The notes beneath the pieces are model-generated. The model saw only the letters and a program-made list of their open reading frames with translations, did no database searches and was not told where the DNA came from. Below, one piece after another: positions 28,862 through 36,151 of a stretch of 38,737 nt of DNA; position 1 is the first letter of the stretch, and each line of letters starts with the position of its first letter. The DNA lies in assembly GCA_034658655.1 (NCBI GenBank), contig JAYEFQ010000109.1, forward strand, positions 1 to 38,737, written 5' to 3'. Position numbers and translations under genes: made by a program. The DNA comes from JAQIBY01 sp034658655 (lineage in GTDB: Bacteria; Bacteroidota; Bacteroidia; Bacteroidales; ML635J-15).

Positions 28862-29165
28862 GCCACGAATGCACGAATAAAATAATTTGTTTTTCATTCG
28901 TGTATTCGTGGCTTCCTTGTCGTGTCCAACTCATTTTCATTCGTGCAGTTCTGATGAGCTTGCCGAATTATTCGTGGCTTTACTTTCGTGTCCAGCTCAC
29001 TTTTCATTCATGTATTTTTAATGAGCTTTCGAATCATCTGTGTTTATCTTCTTGCGCCTCCAACTCATTTTCATTCGTGATTCGTGGCTTCCCTTTCGTG
29101 TCCAGCTCATTATCATTCGTGCAGTTCTGATGAGCATGTGAATCATCTGTGTTATCTCCCTCACG
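28862..29165 (+). repeat. repeat array 2: hairpin head plus degenerate units
   Basis: Starts with the same 17-bp inverted repeat as array 1, GCCACGAATGCACGAAT (28862-28878) against ATTCGTGTATTCGTGGC (28896-28912). Units then restart at 28896, 28970 and 29073, each opening with ATTCGTGGCTT and CGTGTCCARCTCA; lengths differ because of internal deletions. The 521-base gap 28809-29329 holds only this array and the 29183-29302 repeats, and no gene I can support. Confidence 0.88.
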
Positions 29166-29182
29166 TCAAACTTATGTTTAAA

Positions 29183-29302
29183 TTTTCCTCTGCGAACCTT
29201 TGCGGTACTTTTTCTTCCGCGTCAAACGCAATTTTCCTCTGCGAACCTTCGCGCCTCCTTAGCGGTACTTTGCGTTACTTTTTCCTCGCGTCTAACTCAT
29301 TT
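29183..29302 (+). repeat. CTCTGCGAACCTT word repeat
   Basis: Two units opening with TTTTCCTCTGCGAACCTT at 29183 and 29232, both containing GCGGTACTTT and a CGCGTC end. Shorter TTTGCG, TTCGCG and TTAGCGG words recur inside. This is a different sequence family from the ATTCGTG units but is directly adjacent to array 2. Confidence 0.8.
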
Positions 29303-29317
29303 TTCCTTAAACTTTCT

Positions 29318-29325
29318 TAAATTTG
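29318..29325 (+). promoter_or_regulatory. -7 promoter box of the zinc-ribbon protein gene
   Basis: TAAATTTG, an exact TAnnTTTG, with ATG 29330 four bases beyond it, so the mRNA should be leaderless. No clear -33 TTTG. Confidence 0.55.
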
Positions 29326-29329
29326 TCAC

Positions 29330-29644
29330 ATGGAATGTCCAAATTGTCATTATACCGGAAACCTACTAAAACGACCTTTTGTAAAGCGTAAAGGTCTTCC
29401 GGATCGTTATTGCGTAAACTGCGGAGCACAAATCCGATTGAATTATAATTATAAAGCCATTGGCTTATTAGTCATTGGGATTGTGGCCTTGTTGGTTGTA
29501 ATTCACCTTATACTTGTAAGCCTTGCTTATCCTGGTGTTTCAGGTGGGATGGCTGGTGGAATTACAGGAGCCCTGATGGTAGTTTTTATGCAGCGCAAGC
29601 CATTTTTAAACATTGAACACATACAATATAAAAAGAAAAAATAG
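29330..29644 (+). CDS. zinc-ribbon membrane protein, function unknown
   Basis: Protein of 104 residues with a four-cysteine zinc ribbon at the front (CPNCHYTG at residues 3-10, CVNCGAQIRLNYN near 34) and two membrane helices behind it (IGLLVIGIVALLVVIHLILVSLAY and a Gly-rich GVSGGMAGGITGALMVVFM). The ribbon would face the cytoplasm. The tail is basic (YKKKK). It precedes the exonuclease/GIY-YIG gene by nine bases in the same direction, suggesting one transcript. I do not recognise a specific function; similar zinc-ribbon plus helix proteins are common and mostly uncharacterised. Confidence 0.75.
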   Translation: MECPNCHYTGNLLKRPFVKRKGLPDRYCVNCGAQIRLNYNYKAIGLLVIGIVALLVVIHLILVSLAYPGVSGGMAGGITGALMVVFMQRKPFLNIEHIQYKKKK

Positions 29645-29653
29645 AATAATCCA

Positions 29654-31033
29654 ATGCCAAAATACGCCGTCTTAGATGTTGAAACAACCGGTGGTAGTCC
29701 AAAACGGGATAAAATTACCGACATCGCAATCTATATTTACGACGGAAATGAAATCATTAATTCTTTTGAAAGTCTTGTAAATCCTGAATGCTTCATTCCT
29801 GCCTTTATTACCAGACTCACTGGAATTACAAATGAAATGGTAGAAAGTGCCCCTTATTTTTATGAAATTGCTCGTGATGTCATTGAAATAACAGACGATT
29901 GCATTGTCGTTGGTCATAACGTAAGCTTTGATTATCAATTTATTAAAAGCGAATTTCGACAATTAGGATATGATTTTAAACGAAATACTATTTGTACAGT
30001 GAAATTATCACGAGAACTGATGCCGGGCATGTCAGCTTACAAGTTAGATGTTCTAACCAACGCATTAAATATTGTGATTCACGATCGACACAGAGCTAAT
30101 GGAGACGCACGTGCCACAGTCGATTTATTTGCGCATCTCTTGCGATTAGATAAACAAGAATTTCATGGAAAACATGTAAATGGTTCTGGTTTTCGTGGGC
30201 TAAACCCAAATTTCGATGCAAAAATTGTGAAATCTATTCCTGAAGATGCCGGTGTGTATTATTTCTATGATGAAAAAAACAGCCTTTTGTACGTCGGAAA
30301 AAGTAAGAATATTTACCGCCGTGTACATTCTCATCTCAATAACGAAAAAACCGGACGTGCCATTGAAATGAAATCTCGCATTACACAGATAGATTACGAA
30401 TTAACTGGCAGCGAGTTAATTGCCTTACTGAAAGAAAGCATGGAAATAAAATCTATGAAACCCATTTTCAATCGGGCACAACGTCGTGCAATTAGTCAGT
30501 ACGGCTTGTATGCTTTTGAAGATGATAGGGGCTATATCCAATTGCAAATTAAACGAAATACCGACACCGTTGAAACTCCAGTATTGTGTTTTAGTAATTT
30601 GAAAACTGCCAAAGCTACTTTATTTCGTTGGGTTGAAAGCTACGAATTATGTCAAAAACTCAGTGGATTGTATGAATCTGCTGGAGCATGTTTTTCTTAC
30701 GGACTCGGCGAATGTCATGGCGCGTGCATAGGAGAGGAGCCTGCCGATGCATATAATTTCAGAGTAAAAACCCTCTTGAAAAAATACAGCATTGTTGAAA
30801 CCAATATGCTCATTGTCGATAAAGGCCGTGATCCTGAGGAAGTTGCCGTTGTGCAACTAGAACATGGAAAATATCTCGGCTACGGTTATCTGAGTCGTGC
30901 CTTGGCTGATTCGCTCGATGATTTAAAAGAATGTATTCGCCCGTTTAAAGATAATCGTGAAGTTCGAATGATTATCCGACAATATCTCGAAAAAAATAGT
31001 AAGCAATTGCATATTATCGAGTATGCGGATTAA
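29654..31033 (+). CDS. DEDDh exonuclease fused to a GIY-YIG (UvrC-like) endonuclease domain
   Basis: Two-nuclease fusion of 459 residues, likely acting in DNA repair. Residues 1-170 are a DnaQ-like 3'-5' exonuclease: D8-V-E10-T, VGHNVSFDYQFIKSEF, and HRANGDARATVDLF supply the DEDDh residues. Residues ~193-275 are a GIY-YIG domain (DAGVYYFYDEKNSLLYVGKSKNIYRRVHSHL) like the N-terminal half of UvrC and like Cho, including the E in the LIALLKESMEIKSMKP helix. The remaining ~180 residues include a Cys cluster (ACFSYGLGECHGAC) resembling that in UvrC-type proteins. No UvrB-binding or HhH region is evident, so it is not UvrC itself. It probably cuts damaged DNA and trims the 3' end. Nine bases after the zinc-ribbon gene. 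Confidence 0.9.
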   Translation: MPKYAVLDVETTGGSPKRDKITDIAIYIYDGNEIINSFESLVNPECFIPAFITRLTGITNEMVESAPYFYEIARDVIEITDDCIVVGHNVSFDYQFIKSEFRQLGYDFKRNTICTVKLSRELMPGMSAYKLDVLTNALNIVIHDRHRANGDARATVDLFAHLLRLDKQEFHGKHVNGSGFRGLNPNFDAKIVKSIPEDAGVYYFYDEKNSLLYVGKSKNIYRRVHSHLNNEKTGRAIEMKSRITQIDYELTGSELIALLKESMEIKSMKPIFNRAQRRAISQYGLYAFEDDRGYIQLQIKRNTDTVETPVLCFSNLKTAKATLFRWVESYELCQKLSGLYESAGACFSYGLGECHGACIGEEPADAYNFRVKTLLKKYSIVETNMLIVDKGRDPEEVAVVQLEHGKYLGYGYLSRALADSLDDLKECIRPFKDNREVRMIIRQYLEKNSKQLHIIEYAD

Positions 31034-31048
31034 ATAGATGCCTTTAAA

Positions 31049-31076
31049 TATACATATTACAGTCATAATATGTATA
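31049..31076. repeat. perfect AT-rich inverted repeat
   Basis: TATACATATTA (31049-31059) and TAATATGTATA (31066-31076), 11-bp perfect arms around CAGTCA, 16 bases after the nuclease stop. It could be a weak 3' hairpin or an operator; there is no T-tract directly after it, only an AT-rich run. Confidence 0.6.
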
Positions 31077-31114
31077 ATTTCATTAAAAAAAATGCAAAAT
31101 AATCATATTTAACC

Positions 31115-31145
31115 TTGATAAACAAAAAATATCATCCTATATTTG
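31115..31145 (+). promoter_or_regulatory. promoter of the T9SS secreted protein gene
   Basis: TTG (31115-31117), 20 bases, then TATATTTG (31138-31145), an exact TAnnTTTG. The leader would be about 45 bases to ATG 31198. Confidence 0.7.
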
Positions 31146-31197
31146 TTATGTTCATGAACAATAATCGTATAATAATTAACATTTAGATTTTTTTTAA

Positions 31198-32814
31198 ATG
31201 AAGAAATTAAATTTTAGTTTGTTTATAATATTAATAATTTGCTGCGCACAACTGAGTGCGCAGCATTTTGTCCCGCATTCACAAATGATTTTTGGTGGAG
31301 ATAATTTTGACGGAAGTGTAGATATGCTCAAAGCCGCTGATGGGGGTTACTATATATTAAGTTCGTCTTATTCAGGGATTAGTGGAAACAAAACAGCACC
31401 TAATTATTCTCAATGGAATTCGCATAATGATTTTTGGTTGATTAAAACGGATAGCCTATTTAATAATGAGTGGCAAAAATCATTTGGAGGGGATTCATGG
31501 GATACTCCATTCAAATTATTAAAAGATGATGTTGATAATTTGTATTTAATTGGCTATACAGCAAGCGATAGTTCAGGAAATCAAACGGTTGGTACCTTTG
31601 GAGATGACGATGCCGATGGATGGATAATAAAAACCGATGCGAATGGAAATGAATTATGGCAAAAAAAGTTTGGTGGAGATTTAATTGATGTGATAAGAGA
31701 TGCAATTATAGTAAATTCGCGTATTTATTGTATCGCATCGTCCAATTCTAGCATTTCTGGCGTAAAAACAGATACTTGCAGAGGAGGAAATGATTATTGG
31801 TTGTTTAGCATTGATACTGCAGGAAATATGCTTTGGGATAAAACCTATGGAGGAACTGCTGATGATTATCCTGGTTCAATTGGTGCTTCAAATGAAATAT
31901 TATATATTAGTGGAACATCCTTTTCTCCTGCCTCAGGGGAGAAATCTGAGGATAATCTCGGAAACAGGAATGTATGGCTATTAAAAGTTGATACAGAAAC
32001 CGGAGCCTTGCTTGATGAAAAAACATTTGGGAGTGATGGTTCTGATTATGAAAATTCTAAAAGCTTAATCGTTGAAAATGGATTTGTTTATTACTCAGGA
32101 AGCTCAGATGGTGATATTACAGAATATAAATCAGATACCGCAAGAAATAGTACGGATTATTATCTTGTTAAACTTGACACTGCATTAAATTATATTTGGG
32201 ATAAAACCTTAGGCGGCTTAGGTACAGAGTATTATTGTCGCATGTATTATGCAAATGAAACCCTATTATTATCAGGATCGTCTGAATCTGGTATTGGCTT
32301 TGAAAAGACTGAGGATGCTTATTATGATAATGATTTTGTAACCAGGTCTGCATGGTACCTTGGTTTAGACACTGATGGCAATATCCTTTGGGATAAAACA
32401 ATTGGCACAAATTCGTTTGATTCCCCTACAAATTGTTTTGTGGAAAATAACGAGCTTGTTTTTTCAATAAATACATATGCAGAATACAGCTCAGGCGATT
32501 TATTAGTCTCGCCTTATGGGGAGTGTGATATCTGGCTATTTAAAATGTCTGTACCTTGGACCAATATATCATCCTACACCCTGCAAACAATTGATGTGTA
32601 TCCTAATCCTGTAAAAACGCAACTGCATGTAGCACAATCCTTTAAGAGTGATGTAGATTACAGAATTACGTCCATGCATGGATTGGTTTTAGAATCGAAT
32701 CGTTTAAATGTATCAGAAAGCATGATTGATGTATCTATGTTGCCAGTAGGAGTTTATATCTTGCAGATTAGAGATAGTCAAACTGTTTATCAAACAAAAT
32801 TTACAAAGTTTTAA
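31198..32814 (+). CDS. secreted propeller-like protein with type-A T9SS sorting domain
   Basis: Secreted protein of 538 residues, exported by Sec and then T9SS. Signal peptide: MKKLNFSLFIILIICCAQLSAQ. Residues ~30-450 are six or so repeats of ~65-70 residues with the pattern D-x-W-[LI]-[IV]-K-x-D-x-x-G-x-x-x-W-[DQ]-K-x-[FY]-GG, as in GWIIKTDANGNELWQKKFGG and YWLFSIDTAGNMLWDKTYGG, which suggests a beta-propeller. The last ~75 residues (IDVYPNPVKTQLHV, YRITSMHGLVLES, IDVSMLPVGVYILQI, KFTKF) are a Por_Secre_tail type-A sorting domain. No catalytic motif is seen. It has its own promoter and terminator, so it is a single-gene unit. Confidence 0.9.
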   Translation: MKKLNFSLFIILIICCAQLSAQHFVPHSQMIFGGDNFDGSVDMLKAADGGYYILSSSYSGISGNKTAPNYSQWNSHNDFWLIKTDSLFNNEWQKSFGGDSWDTPFKLLKDDVDNLYLIGYTASDSSGNQTVGTFGDDDADGWIIKTDANGNELWQKKFGGDLIDVIRDAIIVNSRIYCIASSNSSISGVKTDTCRGGNDYWLFSIDTAGNMLWDKTYGGTADDYPGSIGASNEILYISGTSFSPASGEKSEDNLGNRNVWLLKVDTETGALLDEKTFGSDGSDYENSKSLIVENGFVYYSGSSDGDITEYKSDTARNSTDYYLVKLDTALNYIWDKTLGGLGTEYYCRMYYANETLLLSGSSESGIGFEKTEDAYYDNDFVTRSAWYLGLDTDGNILWDKTIGTNSFDSPTNCFVENNELVFSINTYAEYSSGDLLVSPYGECDIWLFKMSVPWTNISSYTLQTIDVYPNPVKTQLHVAQSFKSDVDYRITSMHGLVLESNRLNVSESMIDVSMLPVGVYILQIRDSQTVYQTKFTKF

Positions 32815-32898
32815 TCAAGAATTTTAGAAAACCTAAAATAAATTGTGTCCTGACAGTATTTTAATACGCTTAAAAAAACATAACGAAGTATCATTTAC

Positions 32899-32940
32899 CG
32901 CCTCTTAAGTTCATAATTGAATTTTTGAGGCGTTATTTTT
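32899..32940 (+). terminator. terminator after the T9SS secreted protein gene
   Basis: CGCCTC (32899-32904) and GAGGCG (32927-32932) close a hairpin continued by AAGTTCA with TTGAATT across a 2-base internal loop, and followed by TTATTTTTT. Confidence 0.8.
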
Positions 32941-33043
32941 TACTTTCTATCGCAGGCTTAAATTAATTGTGTAGCGTCCTGATTATGACTTAATACGAAT
33001 TAGATTTCTTCACTAAGTTTGCTAGAACCAGAAAATTTATCCA

Positions 33044-33073
33044 TTGATATTCCCGCAAAAATGTCTATATTTC
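33044..33073 (+). promoter_or_regulatory. promoter of the PIF1-like helicase gene
   Basis: TTG (33044-33046), 19 bases, then TATATTTC (33066-33073), seven of eight positions of TAnnTTTG. The leader to ATG 33099 is short. Confidence 0.5.
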
Positions 33074-33098
33074 GGTAATAAATTAACGAAAACCCATC

Positions 33099-35360
33099 AT
33101 GACCGAAAATTATCAGGCTGCTGAGTATGCTGCACGTTATATAAACTCAACCCAACGCCATGTTTTTCTTACCGGAAAAGCAGGGACAGGGAAAACCACA
33201 TTTCTTCGCGATATTGTCACAAAAACGTATAAAAACACCATTGTTGCTGCCCCGACAGGAATTGCAGCCATTAATGCCGGTGGGGTAACCTTACATAGTT
33301 TATTTCAACTTCCGTTCGGAAGTTTTTTACCCTCAAATACAGCATTGAAAGCAGGTGATTATCAATCACAATTTCACACGCCAAACAGTTTAATGAAAGC
33401 GGTTAGGCTGAATACCCACAAACGCCGAATGCTGCAAGAATTAGAATTGCTTATTATCGACGAAGTAAGTATGTTACGAGCCGATATTTTGGATGCAATT
33501 GACCATATTCTTAGGGTGGTAAGACGCAGACGCTCAATGCCTTTCGGAGGGGTGCAATTATTACTTATTGGGGATATGATGCAGCTTCCGCCCGTTGTGA
33601 GAAATAATGAGTGGAATTATTTGCGTAGCTTTTATAAGTCGGTTTTCTTTTTTGATGCGAATGTTCTGACTGAAAATCCGCCTGTGTATCTTGAGCTTGA
33701 AAAAATATACAGACAAACAGATATTCAGTTTGTGGCCTTGTTAAATCACATTAGAGATAATTGCCTTACAGATGAAGACATGCAGCTCCTCGATAAATAT
33801 TATAAGCCAAATTTAAGTGATGAACAAAAACGCGGCGCCGTTTCACTCACTACGCATAATCGGCAGGCAGAGCAGATAAACCGCAAAATGTTAAACGCTT
33901 TGCCCGGAAAGTCATATCATTATAAGGCCGAAGTAAGTGGCGATTTTAACGAATTTCTTTATCCGGTAGAGTTCGATATGGAGTTAAAAGTCGGGGCGCA
34001 GGTTATGTTTATCAAAAATGATTACTCGGGACAGCAGCGCTATTTTAACGGGAAAATTGGAGAAATTGCAAATTTAGATGCAGACAGCATTAGCGTAAAA
34101 TTCCCTGAAACCGGAGAAGTGATTGAAATTGAGTACTATACATGGGAAAACAAACGATACAAACTGAATAAAGAACTTGGAGAAATTGAAGAAAAAGAAA
34201 TCGGAACCTATCAGCATTATCCGATTAAACTCGCTTGGGCAATTACTGTCCATAAATCGCAAGGATTAACCTTTGACAAGGCAATTATAGATGTATCCAG
34301 AGCCTTTGCTCCAGGACAAGTTTATGTGGCATTAAGTCGCTTACGAAGTTTGAATGGGCTTATACTTACTACCAGTCTTCCAAAACATGGCTTGTCAATC
34401 GATCAGGCATTATCAGAGTTTTCAAAACAGCAACAAAAAGCAGATACCCTTGCTGATGACATTCGAATTGAGTCATTCAAATATCTGAAAGAATATTTAC
34501 TTACTTGTTTTGATTTTCGGGAGTTTGTTTGGACAATAAACGACCATATTGAAACTTACGATAAGGATGAAAATCGCTCTGCAAAGCAAAAGCACAAAGC
34601 ATGGGCTGATGATTTATTGCCAAAAGTAAAGGTACAGAAAGAAACCGGCGATAAATTTGTGTTACAAATCAAGAAACTCACAAGATCAATTGATACAAGT
34701 GATAGCAAACAACTTGCTGAACGGGTTAAAGCTGCTGTGGATTATTTCACTCCACTAGTAAAAGAAATCTCAGGGGCTGTTCAAGATCAAATCAAAGACG
34801 TTGGAAAGGGCAGGGGCGTGAAAAAATATGCCACCGAGTTAAAAGCACTTGATGGTGTGTTTTTAAAACGACTACGCATGTTAGTTCGTGCAAATATTTT
34901 GGCTGAAGCTTATCGTGATGGGGTAGAACCCGATGTGAAATTTGTCAAGCAAAGTGCTGAATTGTTATCACAAGAAGCTGAAGAAAATCACAATCAACGG
35001 AAGAAATCCAAGCAAAAAACGCCAAAAGAGAAGCTTGAAAAGCAAGCAAAAAAACCAACAATGGAGGTGAGTTTTGAACTGTATCAGGAATTAAAAGATC
35101 CTGAAAAAATTGCGGAAATCAGAGGATTTGCCTTATCAACAATTTATGGGCATTTGGCGCAATGTGTTGCAAAAAAAATGCTTCCGGCAACCGATTTTAT
35201 TTCTGAAGATGAGATAGAAATGGTTGTTAAAGCGTATAAAACCGTGGACAGTACTAAGTTGACAGATATCAAAGCAGTTTTAGGAGATGAATTTACTTTT
35301 GAGAAAATTCGTATCGCAATGGCGGCATTCTTTTCAGATAATCCGGATATAAAATCATAA
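33099..35360 (+). CDS. PIF1-like superfamily 1B DNA helicase with C-terminal HTH domain
   Basis: DNA helicase of 753 residues. Walker A is GKAGTGKTT (residues 26-34) and Walker B LLIIDEVSML; further SF1B motifs are TLHSLFQLPFG, LLLIGDMMQLPPV, LEKIYRQTD, LTTHNRQAEQIN and the motif V/VI region AWAITVHKSQGLTFDKAIIDVSRAFAPGQVYVALSRL, which together match the PIF1/RecD2-like group. Residues ~445-640 are a helical, charged linker (ending in the Lys-rich KKSKQKTPKEKLEKQAKK), and ~655-750 form an HTH_40-type helicase tail (MEVSFELYQELKDPEKIAEIRGFALSTIYGHLAQC). Similar proteins are common in Bacteroidota. Role in fork restart or G-quadruplex unwinding is inferred from the family. Confidence 0.92.
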   Translation: MTENYQAAEYAARYINSTQRHVFLTGKAGTGKTTFLRDIVTKTYKNTIVAAPTGIAAINAGGVTLHSLFQLPFGSFLPSNTALKAGDYQSQFHTPNSLMKAVRLNTHKRRMLQELELLIIDEVSMLRADILDAIDHILRVVRRRRSMPFGGVQLLLIGDMMQLPPVVRNNEWNYLRSFYKSVFFFDANVLTENPPVYLELEKIYRQTDIQFVALLNHIRDNCLTDEDMQLLDKYYKPNLSDEQKRGAVSLTTHNRQAEQINRKMLNALPGKSYHYKAEVSGDFNEFLYPVEFDMELKVGAQVMFIKNDYSGQQRYFNGKIGEIANLDADSISVKFPETGEVIEIEYYTWENKRYKLNKELGEIEEKEIGTYQHYPIKLAWAITVHKSQGLTFDKAIIDVSRAFAPGQVYVALSRLRSLNGLILTTSLPKHGLSIDQALSEFSKQQQKADTLADDIRIESFKYLKEYLLTCFDFREFVWTINDHIETYDKDENRSAKQKHKAWADDLLPKVKVQKETGDKFVLQIKKLTRSIDTSDSKQLAERVKAAVDYFTPLVKEISGAVQDQIKDVGKGRGVKKYATELKALDGVFLKRLRMLVRANILAEAYRDGVEPDVKFVKQSAELLSQEAEENHNQRKKSKQKTPKEKLEKQAKKPTMEVSFELYQELKDPEKIAEIRGFALSTIYGHLAQCVAKKMLPATDFISEDEIEMVVKAYKTVDSTKLTDIKAVLGDEFTFEKIRIAMAAFFSDNPDIKS

Positions 35361-35403
35361 AGAAAATTTGATGTTTTTGTTCCATTGTCTAAATAAATAA
35401 TTG

Positions 35404-35411
35404 TAGCTTTA
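35404..35411 (+). promoter_or_regulatory. -7 box of the small lipoprotein gene
   Basis: TAGCTTTA fits TAnnTTTG at seven of eight positions. An ATG at 35413 is only one base past the box and would probably not be in the transcript, which favours ATG 35431 as the start. Confidence 0.45.
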
Positions 35412-35430
35412 CATGTATAAATTGAGTGTT

Positions 35431-35985
35431 ATGTGTATTCAAAAAATCAAAATTATAGTTGCTGTATTTATTGCAATTTTTCTTTTTCAAAGCTGTAATC
35501 AAGAAACGAAACATGTTGAAAAATCTGTAAAGGATAAATATAAGCTTTCTGTTCCTGAGAATATGACAGAACTCGAAGGCTTAAGCTCAGAAGCGTCTTT
35601 TCAATATGGGAATGAATCGGAAAGTTTTTATGTTTTAGTAATTGATGAAACAAGTGATGAATTTTATACTGTTTTTGATGAGTATGAATTAGAAGAGTTT
35701 TATCCTCGCAATTTAATGGGCTATTCTAAAATGGTTGTAGAAACCATGCAAGAAAATGCTGACATTTTTAATATTGGGAAATTTGAAAATGTGAATATAA
35801 ATGGATTAGAAGCTGTAGAAACTGATTTTTACGGCATCTATAATGGGTTAAATATCTATTATCATCTGACAACCCTCGAATCTGATTCTCATTTTTATCA
35901 AATTATGAGTTGGACGCCAAAAGAAAACATGAAATTACATGAAGAAAGCATGGAGAAAATTACTCAAAGTTTCAAGGAAATTTAA
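35431..35985 (+). CDS. lipoprotein, function unknown (PsbP/DUF1795-like size)
   Basis: Predicted lipoprotein of 184 residues from ATG 35431. The signal peptide MCIQKIKIIVAVFIAIFLFQSC places the lipid Cys at residue 22; starting at the ATG at 35413 would add six residues before an already complete signal and would begin within the promoter region. The mature part (~25-184) alternates strands and helices: YKLSVPENMTELEGL, ASFQYGNESESFYVLVIDE, MVVETMQENADIFNIGKFENVNINGLEAVETDFYG, then YYHLTTLESDSHFYQIMSWTPKENMKLHEESMEKITQSFK. That layout resembles PsbP/Mog1-like folds found in many bacterial lipoproteins, but this is inference from pattern. Function unknown. Confidence 0.75.
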   Translation: MCIQKIKIIVAVFIAIFLFQSCNQETKHVEKSVKDKYKLSVPENMTELEGLSSEASFQYGNESESFYVLVIDETSDEFYTVFDEYELEEFYPRNLMGYSKMVVETMQENADIFNIGKFENVNINGLEAVETDFYGIYNGLNIYYHLTTLESDSHFYQIMSWTPKENMKLHEESMEKITQSFKEI

Positions 35986-36151
35986 TAACTCATTCTATAA
36001 TAGTATAATGTGTTGAAGATAATCTTTGGCACATTTTTTTTTGATCATTTTTAATAAATTGAAAATTTAAAAAATCTGCATTTATATCTATTGTCATGCA
36101 TAATTGAAAAAAAATATATTAATTTCGCCCTGTTTTTAAAATGCAAAAACT

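Noticed and set aside
27985..29302. CRISPR array
   Set aside because: Units of ~111 bp follow each other directly without unique spacers, and there are no cas genes in the window.
28900..29320. Two open frames of 76-78 codons in repeat array 2
   Set aside because: Translations of the same degenerate repeats and of the CTCTGCGAACC words, with frames not conserved between arrays.
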